This document shows, piece by piece, positions 21,493 to 29,438 of a stretch of DNA of 64,000 bases. Positions within the stretch are counted from its first letter, which is position 1. Each line of letters starts with the position of its first letter. The DNA is from Cystobacter fuscus DSM 2262 (GTDB lineage Bacteria; Myxococcota; Myxococcia; Myxococcales; Myxococcaceae): contig NZ_ANAH02000010.1 in NCBI RefSeq assembly GCF_000335475.2, forward strand, positions 431,453 to 495,452, given 5' to 3'. Made by a program: the position numbers and the translations under genes. The notes beneath the pieces are model-generated. The model was not told the origin of the DNA and did no database searches. It worked only from the letters and a program-made list of their open reading frames with translations.

Positions 21493-22317
21493 CTATCGGG
21501 CGCTCCCGCCGAGCGTCTCCTTGAGTCGGCGGGCCTCGGCCTCGAAGGCCGCGGCACCACGCGGCTCCATCTCCAGGCAGATCTCCAGCGGTGTTCCGCT
21601 TCCGCGCAGCTCCAGCACCTGGGACAGCAGGCGGTACTCCTCGTCGGGAATGTCCGCGAGGTGCTCATCGATGTAGTGCAGACGCCCCTGGTACTCGAGC
21701 CGGATGAACCCGGCGAGGTGGAGTTCCGTGACCTTCTGCCAGGGGAACGACCGCGGCAGGGTGGGCTCCCGTCCGTGGACGTTCATCTCGAACTGGAGCA
21801 GGTGCGACAGGTCGAGGCAGAGCTCCACGTGCTCGTCATCCGAAGCCCGCTCCAGGAAATGCCACAGCGAGGGTTGGCCGGGCACCCACTCCAGGGGGGG
21901 GTTCTCCACGCGGAACGGAATGCCACACACCCGGGCAATGTGTGCCGCGGTGTCCCGGCAGGCCAGCGCCGCCATGGGCATGCTCGGCGGCCGGGGCCAT
22001 GTCGAGCCACGGTGGCCCAGGTACCAGAAGCCCATGTCGCTCACGAGGGCCGTCGCGCGCAGCTCGCGGGCCAGTCCGGCCAGCGCCTCGCACCACCCGT
22101 CGGTGCTGCTGTCACCGCCGCCGAGGTTGAGGTCGAGCGGGTGCAGGTTGAACCCCGCGCCGAGCCGCTCCCGGACGGCCTTCACCCACTCGGGGACCCC
22201 CCTGGCCACGTGGATGCCATACTCGACGAAGTCGGTGAGACCCGCCTCGCTCAGGGCCCGCTCCGCGTACTGGTCGCACGCCGCTTCCACTCCGACGCCA
22301 ATTCTCACGGCACTCAT
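21493..22317 (-). CDS. DUF692/MNIO-family multinuclear iron oxidase (A)
   Basis: 274 residues. MNIO enzymes (MbnB, TglH, ApyH) use two or three irons and O2 to remodel residues in precursor peptides. Matching motifs: VEYGIHVARG, FNLHPLDLNLGGGDSS, VSDMGFWYLGHRG, VENPPLEW, LCLDLSHLLQFEMN, ELHLAGF, and IDEHLADIP, supplying the His/Asp/Glu ligands of this TIM barrel. ATG 22317 overlaps the stop of the 214-aa gene by 4 bp (ATGA). Last gene of the candidate RiPP operon. The substrate is inferred to be the peptide encoded at 29029; that peptide has no cysteine, so any chemistry would act on other residues. Confidence 0.8.
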   Translation of the reverse strand: MSAVRIGVGVEAACDQYAERALSEAGLTDFVEYGIHVARGVPEWVKAVRERLGAGFNLHPLDLNLGGGDSSTDGWCEALAGLARELRATALVSDMGFWYLGHRGSTWPRPPSMPMAALACRDTAAHIARVCGIPFRVENPPLEWVPGQPSLWHFLERASDDEHVELCLDLSHLLQFEMNVHGREPTLPRSFPWQKVTELHLAGFIRLEYQGRLHYIDEHLADIPDEEYRLLSQVLELRGSGTPLEICLEMEPRGAAAFEAEARRLKETLGGSAR

Positions 22318-22958
22318 CGCGAGGACGGCTCCTCGGCGGGCAGGTAGGACATCTCCACGTCTCCTTCCGAGCTCCGGAAGACGACGAGCCCCGGCCGCGC
22401 CACCGTGCGCTGGACGGGGTAGAGGGGGGGCACGCCGAGCAGCCAGAGCAGCCTTCCCACCCGGCTCATCGTGGTGTCCGCGAAGCCCGTCAGGTGCTGC
22501 AGCGTCTCCAGCACGTCGTGGGAGACGCGCGCGAACTCCTTGTCGCCTCGCGACTCGATGCGGAGCACCTCCTTGAGCTGCCCTCGCTGCTCCTGGGGCA
22601 CGCCGCCGCGCAGCGCGGTGGACCACGTCTCGCAGCGCGCCAGATCCTTGAGCCACTGGGGCTCGGCGCTCCCCATGAAGTAGCGCAGGAAGTTGAGCGC
22701 GTGGGGGACGCGGTCCAGGTACGCGCGCTCGTACTCTCCCGTCTCGCAGAAGGGCCGCAGTCCCTCCAGCGAGCGGTAGTGGGACAGGAGCGCCGTGGTG
22801 AAGTGTGGAGCCCACGACTCCAGGCTCGCCAGCACCTGGGCCATGAGGCGGACCCATGCCAGGTGCGCCGGCACATCCGACGCCGGAGGCGGGGTCCGCA
22901 CGAGTTGCCGGAAGCAGTCCGCCTCCAGAACCTCCTCGGCACCGTTCTTCGTGCTCAT
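22314..22958 (-). CDS. Candidate MNIO partner protein, 214 aa
   Basis: Not recognised by motif. A helical 214-residue protein starting MSTKNGAEEVLEADCFRQLV, with no signal peptide. It lies between two MNIO genes with 4-bp overlaps on both sides. MNIO enzymes commonly act with a partner (MbnC, TglI, ApyI, DUF2063-type) that binds the precursor leader. Position and size fit such a partner, and the C-terminal segment GLVVFRSSEGDVEMSYLPAEE could form a small beta element. The role is an inference from context. Confidence 0.6.
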   Translation of the reverse strand: MSTKNGAEEVLEADCFRQLVRTPPPASDVPAHLAWVRLMAQVLASLESWAPHFTTALLSHYRSLEGLRPFCETGEYERAYLDRVPHALNFLRYFMGSAEPQWLKDLARCETWSTALRGGVPQEQRGQLKEVLRIESRGDKEFARVSHDVLETLQHLTGFADTTMSRVGRLLWLLGVPPLYPVQRTVARPGLVVFRSSEGDVEMSYLPAEEPSSR

Positions 22959-23761
22959 CTCAGCACCCTTTCAATCGCATCGAGTCCCGCGTGCTGCACG
23001 TCCGTGGATGCCAGCTCCGCCTCATAGGTCACCCACTGCAGGTCCGGAGCCCTGCGTGTCGCTTCGGCCAGCAGGTCCACGCACTCCGCGAGCGGCGGGA
23101 CGTTGTGGTTGTCCAGCAGGAAGCGCCTCCCCCCATACTCGACGCTGGAGAGACCCGCGATGTGCGCCACCCGGAAGGCCTCGAAGGGCAGCTGCTCGAA
23201 GGCCTCGCGCACCGGCGTGCCGGTGTTGAGGCACACGGCATAGAAATGACCGACATCGAAGCACAGCTTCGCCCCGCGTCCGGCGAGCTCCCGCATGAAG
23301 CCGCAGAGGCTCAACTCCCCCACGAAGCTGAGGGAGAACGGGTTCTCCGGGTGGACGAGCATGCCGAGCCGCGTCCCCAGTGCCTCGGCGTTCCGGGCGA
23401 TGTGGCTCGCGGTGGCCGCGGAGAGCGTACACGGCCGGAACCAGAGGCTCTCCACCTCGCGCCCGCCCAGGCGCCAGAAGCCGAAGTCCGTCACGAGGTA
23501 CTCGGGCCGTGCCCCGGTGAGGTCGCGACGGATGGTCTCCACCTCCGCGGTGACGTCCAGCTCCGCCGGCAGCTCCACCGAGACGAGGTGCCGCGTCATC
23601 CTCGGGGCGTGCCCCAGGGCCCGGATCCGCTCCACCCCCGGGTCCTTCATGGGGGGGAAGTGGCCTCCGTACTCGATGTAGTCGACGCGCGCGTACACCT
23701 CCGGGTCGATGTGTCCCCGCTCCGGCACGTAGTCCGAGACGCTGATGCCCAGGGAGATCAT
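22955..23761 (-). CDS. DUF692/MNIO-family multinuclear iron oxidase (B)
   Basis: 268 residues, a divergent paralogue of the enzyme at 21493. It shares EYGGHFPPM, LVTDFGFWRLGG, VHPENPFS, LCFDVGHFYAVCLN, FRVAHIAGLSS and LLDNHNVPP in the same order. ATG 23761 overlaps the GNAT stop by 4 bp. Two MNIO genes in one operon suggest two oxidation steps or a heteromeric complex. Not all metal ligands can be assigned by eye. Confidence 0.78.
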   Translation of the reverse strand: MISLGISVSDYVPERGHIDPEVYARVDYIEYGGHFPPMKDPGVERIRALGHAPRMTRHLVSVELPAELDVTAEVETIRRDLTGARPEYLVTDFGFWRLGGREVESLWFRPCTLSAATASHIARNAEALGTRLGMLVHPENPFSLSFVGELSLCGFMRELAGRGAKLCFDVGHFYAVCLNTGTPVREAFEQLPFEAFRVAHIAGLSSVEYGGRRFLLDNHNVPPLAECVDLLAEATRRAPDLQWVTYEAELASTDVQHAGLDAIERVLR

Positions 23762-24303
23762 TGGCGGGCCGCCTCCCACTCGCGGCGCAGCAGGGCGTAG
23801 GGGTACTCGTCGACGAAGGCGCCGTCCTTGAGGATGCTCTCGTGCAGCACCCCCTCGCGCCGGAAGCCCGCGCGCTCCAGCATCCGCACCGAGCGCGGGT
23901 TGGTGGCATACACCTCGGCGGAGATGCGGTTCAGCCCCAGCTCCGAGAAGCCGTAGTCCACCGCGCACCGCACCGCCTCGGTGCCGTACCCCTGGCCCCA
24001 GTACTGCTTCTCGCCGATGACGAGCCCGAGCTTGCAGCGCTGGTGCTCCCGCTCGATGAGCGCCAGGTGCAAGAACCCGATGAGCTCTTCGTCGTCCCTG
24101 CGGTGGATGGCGAAGTGGATGATGTCCTCGCTCTGCTTCATCCACCGCTCCAGCGTGCGCCGTGTCTTGTCCTCGGACGAGGGCTCCATGCTGTCGGCGC
24201 TGAGCTCCAGGATCTCCCGGTCGTTCTTCCACCGGTGGAGGCGCTCGAGGCTCTGGGGGGTATGGGGCCGCAGCACCACGCGCTGCGATGTCAGGATCGT
24301 CAT
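23758..24303 (-). CDS. GNAT acetyltransferase (RimJ/RimL type)
   Basis: 181 residues. The acetyl-CoA loop is QYWGQGYGTEAVR, and the C-terminal VYATNPRSVRMLERAGFRREG is the classic GNAT end. It overlaps the arginase stop and the MNIO B start by 4 bp each. By position it could acylate the peptide N-terminus or a side-chain amine such as ornithine made by the arginase-like enzyme. A housekeeping or resistance role is the alternative. Confidence 0.85.
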   Translation of the reverse strand: MTILTSQRVVLRPHTPQSLERLHRWKNDREILELSADSMEPSSEDKTRRTLERWMKQSEDIIHFAIHRRDDEELIGFLHLALIEREHQRCKLGLVIGEKQYWGQGYGTEAVRCAVDYGFSELGLNRISAEVYATNPRSVRMLERAGFRREGVLHESILKDGAFVDEYPYALLRREWEAARQ

Positions 24304-25184
24304 GACGGTCCTCCTCGTGGGCCGATCAACTCGTGGATGCAGCGCATCGCGATCTCCGCGGTATGTCCGTGTTGCGCGTCCGGAGCCAGCTCCGACACGT
24401 CGGCGCCCAGCACATGGCAGTGGCGGCGCAGCCACTCCATGACGCTCAGCAGCTCCCGGGGCGTGAAGCCGAAGGGCTCGCGGCAGCACAGGTTGGGAAC
24501 GAAGGTGGGGTCGAGCACGTCCACGTCGAGGCTCACGTACACGTCACGGCCCCGCAGGAAGGCCAATGCGTCCAGGCTGGCCGAGCGGAGGATGGTGACG
24601 TGTGTCTGGGCCTCGTACACCTCGTCATGGGTGGTCCAGGCGCGTGCCCCCACGTTCACCACCTGCTCGAAACGTCCGCTGCGCACCAGCGCGCCAATGA
24701 AGTTGCCGTTGTGCAGGGCGGGCTGCTGCCGATCGTCGTGCAGGCCGAGGTCGAGGTGCGCGTCGAGATAGACGTAGGTGGCGCGGCGCTCCCGGCACAC
24801 CCCGAGCGCGTGAGCGTAGCTGACGGTGTGGTCGCAGCCCACCGCCACGGGGACGAAGCCCCGGGCCACCAGGCCCGCGCCCAGGAGCAGCGTCTCCTCC
24901 ATCATCTCGGAGGCGGAGCCCCGCAGCACGCCCACGTCGATGGCCCCGGGGCGCTCGCGCCGTGTCCACGGGCGCATTCGCGCTGACGCCGAGCGGATGA
25001 AGACGGCGGCTCCCTCGTTGGAGGAGCCGAAGCGCCGGCACAGCTCGCTGTCCACTCCGAAGAAACACGCGGCGCCTTCCCCGGCGGGTTCGGGCAGCTC
25101 CTCCACGGAGCGGACCACCGCCCCGCCGAAGCCAATCAGTGTCCCGTCGGGCTCGTCCATCGGCCCCTGCTCATGCTTCCGCAT
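24300..25184 (-). CDS. Arginase/ureohydrolase-family protein, candidate peptide arginase
   Basis: 294 residues from ATG 25184; ATG 25160 (MDEPDG, with AGGGG upstream) is an alternative. The full ureohydrolase manganese set is present: GCDH (His119), DAHLD (Asp141, His143, Asp145), and SLDVDVLDP (Asp220, Asp222). GGDHS of classical enzymes is changed to GCDHT. HNGNF is present. Embedded in a RiPP-like operon with overlaps to both neighbours, it resembles the context of peptide arginases such as OspR, which convert Arg to ornithine in a precursor. Free arginine or agmatine as substrate cannot be excluded. Confidence 0.82.
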   Translation of the reverse strand: MRKHEQGPMDEPDGTLIGFGGAVVRSVEELPEPAGEGAACFFGVDSELCRRFGSSNEGAAVFIRSASARMRPWTRRERPGAIDVGVLRGSASEMMEETLLLGAGLVARGFVPVAVGCDHTVSYAHALGVCRERRATYVYLDAHLDLGLHDDRQQPALHNGNFIGALVRSGRFEQVVNVGARAWTTHDEVYEAQTHVTILRSASLDALAFLRGRDVYVSLDVDVLDPTFVPNLCCREPFGFTPRELLSVMEWLRRHCHVLGADVSELAPDAQHGHTAEIAMRCIHELIGPRGGPS

Positions 25185-26931
25185 ACTCGCCCACGAAGAA
25201 GGAGAACGGGGTGCGCTTGCCGGGGATCTCCACCATCAGGTCCGGGCTCGTGCTGTCGCGCCGGGCATGGTCGCCTGCCCAGCGGTACGGGAGCCGGATC
25301 ACCCGCTGCTCGGCGCTCATGCCGCCCCGGCGCATCTCCAGCTCGAACGCGAGCGACTCCACCTCCGCCTTCAGTGACTCGAAGCCCCGGGTGAGCTCCG
25401 GGGTGAGATCGGTGCGGACGAACTGCAGGTGGTGTTGACCATGGTCATTGGTCGTCTTGCGGTCGGGCAGGATGGCGAGGTTGGCCTCCTGCGGCGCATA
25501 GGCGATGGGCGCGTGCGGCGTCAGTCCGAACGAGTGCACACCGAGCGATTCGATGTAGGGGAGGATCTCCTGGAGGCGCGTGAGCGTCTCGGTGATGTGG
25601 TGCTGCTTCATCCGGGGATGGTCGTGGATGAGGTTGGCCTTCACCTTGATGCCGTGCTGCCGGGCCAGCTGCATGCACCGCAGGATGTCCGCGTACGTGT
25701 TGCCCTTCTTCATCCCCTCCAGGACCTCGTCGCAGACGGACTCCACGCCAATGGTCACCAGGTCCATGCCGCAGGCGGCCATGGCCTCGAAGTGCTGCGG
25801 CTGGGCCCGGGGCTCGGCCCGTACGGAGCACTCCATCTTCACACCGAGCGCGCGCAGCGTCTCGCCTCCGGCGCGCGCCAGCCGAGGGAAGTAGCCCATG
25901 GGGACCGCGTCGGAGATGAGATCGATCCGCTTCACCCCGAACCGCTCCACCACGTCGCGCACGTCCTGCACCACGTGCTCCGGATCCCGGAAGGTGGCCG
26001 AGATGGTGAAGGGGTTCTGCGAGGCCAGGAAGGGGTAGTCGCAGAAGTCGCACTTGCCCCAGTAGCACCCCTCGGACAGCAATACCGGGTAGATGCGGTC
26101 GCCGAGGTAGCTCTCCGACTCGACGATGTCGTAGGACAGGGGCCCGGCGAGCTTCTTCACGCGGCTCGTGCGTGTCACCGTGTGCTGGAGCTTCCCCGCG
26201 GCATCCAGGTAGGTGCCATGGGCCACGCCCTCCACGCCGATCTGGCCCGCCAGGTACTCCGCCAGCGAGGGGAACTGCTCGTACAGGTTGAACTTGTACG
26301 CGAGGTTGGCGCTGGCCTCCTGCAACAGGAAGCGCAGGTACGGGTCGTCGCTCAGCTTGATGGCCGCGCCGCCCAGGATGATCTTCCCCTGGAAGCCACG
26401 CGCACGCAGGCGCTTGCACAGCTCGACGATGGTCTCGCACTGGGTGTGGAACAGGGCCGAGAAGGCGAGGTGCTCGGGCGACTGGGCGGCGATCTCCTCG
26501 GCCAGCACGTCCATGGCCCGGGCCATCAGGCGTGCGCGGAACGCCGGGTCGGGGACGGTGTCGGGCGGGTTGATGAACACCTCGTGGGCGCCCCCCCAGT
26601 CCATGCCCGAGCGCAGCAGGGCGACGTCGTTGCCCTGACAATAGTCGCTGCTGAGGAACGTCAGCAGGCGCCCCACCTGCGTCAGGTCATCCTGGGAGAG
26701 GACCTCCTTGGCGAACTGCGCCTGCACCAGGCGCTTGAGCTCGCCGGTGATCTCCTGGCGGATCTCCGGCCGCAGCAGCCAGCGGAAGAAGCGCACGTTG
26801 GCATCGAAGAGCCGGACATCGACGCCGCAGGGGCCCAGCGCGTTCTTCAGCAACAGGGGCGCCAGGGGCGAGCCATTTATCATGCTCACCGCATGGGGAG
26901 GCACGATGACCAACAGCCGCGTGGTGTTCAT
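25171..26931 (-). CDS. B12-binding-type radical SAM enzyme (2)
   Basis: 586 residues. The N-terminal 200 residues look like a cobalamin-binding Rossmann domain (LLVIVPPHA, then KIILGGAA) without a clear DxHxxG. The radical SAM cluster motif is Cys289, Cys294, Cys297 in GCYWGKCDFCDY, that is CX4CX2C rather than the canonical CX3CX2C. Further on, VTIGVESVCDEVLEGMKKG is a typical rSAM barrel strand. It probably methylates or epimerises peptide positions. The start overlaps the other rSAM gene by 4 bp. Confidence 0.87.
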   Translation of the reverse strand: MNTTRLLVIVPPHAVSMINGSPLAPLLLKNALGPCGVDVRLFDANVRFFRWLLRPEIRQEITGELKRLVQAQFAKEVLSQDDLTQVGRLLTFLSSDYCQGNDVALLRSGMDWGGAHEVFINPPDTVPDPAFRARLMARAMDVLAEEIAAQSPEHLAFSALFHTQCETIVELCKRLRARGFQGKIILGGAAIKLSDDPYLRFLLQEASANLAYKFNLYEQFPSLAEYLAGQIGVEGVAHGTYLDAAGKLQHTVTRTSRVKKLAGPLSYDIVESESYLGDRIYPVLLSEGCYWGKCDFCDYPFLASQNPFTISATFRDPEHVVQDVRDVVERFGVKRIDLISDAVPMGYFPRLARAGGETLRALGVKMECSVRAEPRAQPQHFEAMAACGMDLVTIGVESVCDEVLEGMKKGNTYADILRCMQLARQHGIKVKANLIHDHPRMKQHHITETLTRLQEILPYIESLGVHSFGLTPHAPIAYAPQEANLAILPDRKTTNDHGQHHLQFVRTDLTPELTRGFESLKAEVESLAFELEMRRGGMSAEQRVIRLPYRWAGDHARRDSTSPDLMVEIPGKRTPFSFFVGEYAEA

Positions 26932-29012
26932 ACGCTCTCCTCGGGGATGAACATCGCCAGGGAGTGCTCGACGAGGAAATCGAGCAGATCTCGTACCCCC
27001 TGCGAGACGCCTTTCGTGGCATCGATGCGCAGCCAGGCCATCTTCGGAAAGAGGCGCTCGAGGGTCTGGGCCTCGGCGGGCGGCAGGAGGAGCACGCGGC
27101 CGGTGAGCCCGCTCTGCACGGTCACCTCGTCCCCCTCCGGCTTCTGGATGAAGAAGGGGATGACATGGAAGCGGCCCCAGGACAGCTCGTAGCCCCACTG
27201 GGGAATGGGGAAGGGGGCCTTCGGCCGGCGCTCGAAGTACAGCAGGCTGTGCAGTGTCGACGTGGCGCCGAGGAAGGGATACGGGAAGCCGCGCACCAGC
27301 CGCAGCGACTCGCGGTAGTCATCCTCCGGGTAGACGTCCACCGGACGGCGGTGCGTCCAGCGTATCTCCCAGGGAATGGCCGTGTCCCCCGAGGGATCAT
27401 AGTGCACGTCGATGCCGTAGCGCTCGGGTCGTTTGGCGATGTCCGCGCCGGGGGTCAGTCCGAACTTGCCCAGGGCCACCGTGGCCGCCGACTTCAACAG
27501 CGTCCGGGCCGTGTCGAACGTCGTCTGCGCCTGGCGGCGGGTCTCGCCCGGGTGGCCGGTGAAGCCCATGAGCTGCACCGGGATGCCCGCGTCCGCGAAG
27601 GAGTTGACGAGGTACTCCAGCCGGTTGACGCGGGTGCCCTTGTTGATGAGGTCGATGACCTCCTGGTCCGTGCTCTCCATGCCGAACGCGGCCCCGAGGC
27701 AGCCGGCCTCGGCGAACACCTTCACGTTCTCCAGCTTGAAGGTGGACTCCAGGCGGAAGTCCGCCATCCACTTCACCTTCACGTTGCGCTCGATGAGCTC
27801 GCGCGACACCTTGAGCGCGTAGCTGGGTGACAGGACGTCCACGGCGAAGAAGAAGTACTTCACGTACGGAGCGGCCGCGGTGAGATCCTCGACCACCTTG
27901 GCCGGCGAGCGCGTGCGCCAGGGCGAGGTTGGGGCGTTCATCGCCAGGCCGTAGTCACAGAAGGAGCACTTGTTCCAATAGCAACCCCGCGTGGGCGAGT
28001 AGAGGCCCCCGGGCTCGGGCGAGCCATAGAGCGAGTAGTCCCAGAGGCTGTAGTCCGGCGAGGGCAGCTCCTCGACGTTCTCGAAGAAGTAGCGCTCCAG
28101 CGGCTTGGGGTCGTGCAGGTCGACGAAGTTGTCGGGCCGCCCGATGTTCGCCCCGTTCTGCGCCTGGTCCGCGAGCTGACACACGAGGGTCTCCCCCTCG
28201 CCCGTGATGAGGGAGTCGACGCCGAACGAGAGGATGTCCAGCTTCTCGACGTCGTCGATGTACTTGTAGAACTTGGCGGCGATGGGTCCACCGATGGCGA
28301 CCTTGACGCCCCGCTTGCGTAGCCGGTGGCCCAGCATCAGGCTGTGCTCGAGCTGGGAGATGAACGGAATGCTCATCCCCACGAACCCGGGCTGCAGCGC
28401 GGCGATCTGGTCCGCGTGGTAGTCGTAGTAGTAATCGAGCACCTCGACGCCAAAGCCCGCCTCGACCTCGGAGCGCAGGGTGACGAGGTTGATGCGGTCC
28501 TCCTCGCTGCCCGGTGGACTGGCGCTGCTGAAGGTGCGGTAGATGGCCTTGCGCGACAGGAGCGTGAGCAGCCTCGGCAGCATGCTGAGCTCCCGGATGG
28601 CGGCCAGGTACGAGGGCAGGTGGTGGAAGGACTGCGGGTCGCGCAGGGCCTGGAAGGCGGAGCGGAACCGTTCGCTGTTCTCGAGCAGGTCGGCGAACAG
28701 CCGCAGCAGCCGGACCTGCTCACCGCGCTCCGTGTCCATCTGCCGCAGACACTCGCGGCGCAGCTCGGCCATCACCTCCGGCGACATGACGTAATGCCAG
28801 AACTCGATGGCGAGATCCCTGACGGCGTAGGAGTGGCCGGAGCGGTTGAGCGCTCCGGCCAGGTACGAATGACTGTGATACGGCTGGGTGATGTCCGTGG
28901 TGCCGCACAGTGTGAGATAGACAGGGGCCTTGCGACGTGCGGCGTCACCCCACCGGTTGGACCAAAGACTCGTCGATGCCTCGAGGATCTCTCTCACCGT
29001 GCGGACACTCAC
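26928..29012 (-). CDS. B12-binding-type radical SAM enzyme (1)
   Basis: 694 residues, GTG start 16 bp after the precursor stop. Residues 1-260 contain a B12-like domain (VGMSIPFISQLEHSL, KVAIGGPIAAK). The cluster motif CYWNKCSFCDY has Cys344, Cys349, Cys352, again CX4CX2C. AAFGMESTDQEVIDLINKGT follows. The C-terminal 120 residues (GRVLLLPPAEAQTLERLF, then RDLLDFLVEHSLAMFIP) look like an extra helical domain that might recognise a leader peptide, though this is only suggestive. Confidence 0.87.
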   Translation of the reverse strand: MSVRTVREILEASTSLWSNRWGDAARRKAPVYLTLCGTTDITQPYHSHSYLAGALNRSGHSYAVRDLAIEFWHYVMSPEVMAELRRECLRQMDTERGEQVRLLRLFADLLENSERFRSAFQALRDPQSFHHLPSYLAAIRELSMLPRLLTLLSRKAIYRTFSSASPPGSEEDRINLVTLRSEVEAGFGVEVLDYYYDYHADQIAALQPGFVGMSIPFISQLEHSLMLGHRLRKRGVKVAIGGPIAAKFYKYIDDVEKLDILSFGVDSLITGEGETLVCQLADQAQNGANIGRPDNFVDLHDPKPLERYFFENVEELPSPDYSLWDYSLYGSPEPGGLYSPTRGCYWNKCSFCDYGLAMNAPTSPWRTRSPAKVVEDLTAAAPYVKYFFFAVDVLSPSYALKVSRELIERNVKVKWMADFRLESTFKLENVKVFAEAGCLGAAFGMESTDQEVIDLINKGTRVNRLEYLVNSFADAGIPVQLMGFTGHPGETRRQAQTTFDTARTLLKSAATVALGKFGLTPGADIAKRPERYGIDVHYDPSGDTAIPWEIRWTHRRPVDVYPEDDYRESLRLVRGFPYPFLGATSTLHSLLYFERRPKAPFPIPQWGYELSWGRFHVIPFFIQKPEGDEVTVQSGLTGRVLLLPPAEAQTLERLFPKMAWLRIDATKGVSQGVRDLLDFLVEHSLAMFIPEESV

Positions 29013-29028
29013 AGGGCATTACCTTTTG

Positions 29029-29343
29029 TTAGCGGTCGTACTGCCTGGCGAGCACGGCGCCAGGGCGGATCTCGAGGGTCTTGATGACGCGGACGCTCTT
29101 GCCGGCCTTGAGGTCGGCGCTCTTGAGCAGGTTGTCCAGCGCATCACCGGACAGCTCGGCCGGCTGGGACTGCTCGACCGGGGCGGGCTCGGCCTGCGGC
29201 AGCTCGCTGGCCGCCGCGGGCATCGCCAGACCGGCCACGGCCACCGCCGCGATCGCCGCGGAAGCACGAGAGACCTGACGAGCCGGGGCCTCCGGCTCCT
29301 GGTTCTGCTTCTCCTGCTCGTTCTGCTCGTTGTCCTTCTTCAT
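29029..29343 (-). CDS. Candidate RiPP precursor peptide with Sec-like signal
   Basis: 104 residues from ATG 29343 (MKKDNEQNEQ); GAAGGTAG lies upstream. A GTG at 29406 would add 21 residues. Residues 2-20 are charged and Gln/Glu-rich. Residues 22-45 (RQVSRASAAIAAVAVAGLAM, then PAAAS) look like a signal peptide with an AAAS cleavage region. The rest is EPQ-rich, then KSADLKAGKSVRVIKTLE and a C-terminal IRPGAVLARQYDR. Arginines at 85, 93, 100 and 104 could be arginase targets. It has no cysteine. It sits between the methyltransferase and the rSAM genes, where a precursor is expected. An alternative is a small secreted protein. Confidence 0.65.
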   Translation of the reverse strand: MKKDNEQNEQEKQNQEPEAPARQVSRASAAIAAVAVAGLAMPAAASELPQAEPAPVEQSQPAELSGDALDNLLKSADLKAGKSVRVIKTLEIRPGAVLARQYDR

Positions 29344-29438
29344 GTTGAACGCTACCTTCGGGGTGGGTGGGGTACCGCCACGGCTCTCGAGGTCATTGAC
29401 AGACACTCTTCATCCTCTCGTTTCTCAACCCCAGGGCA

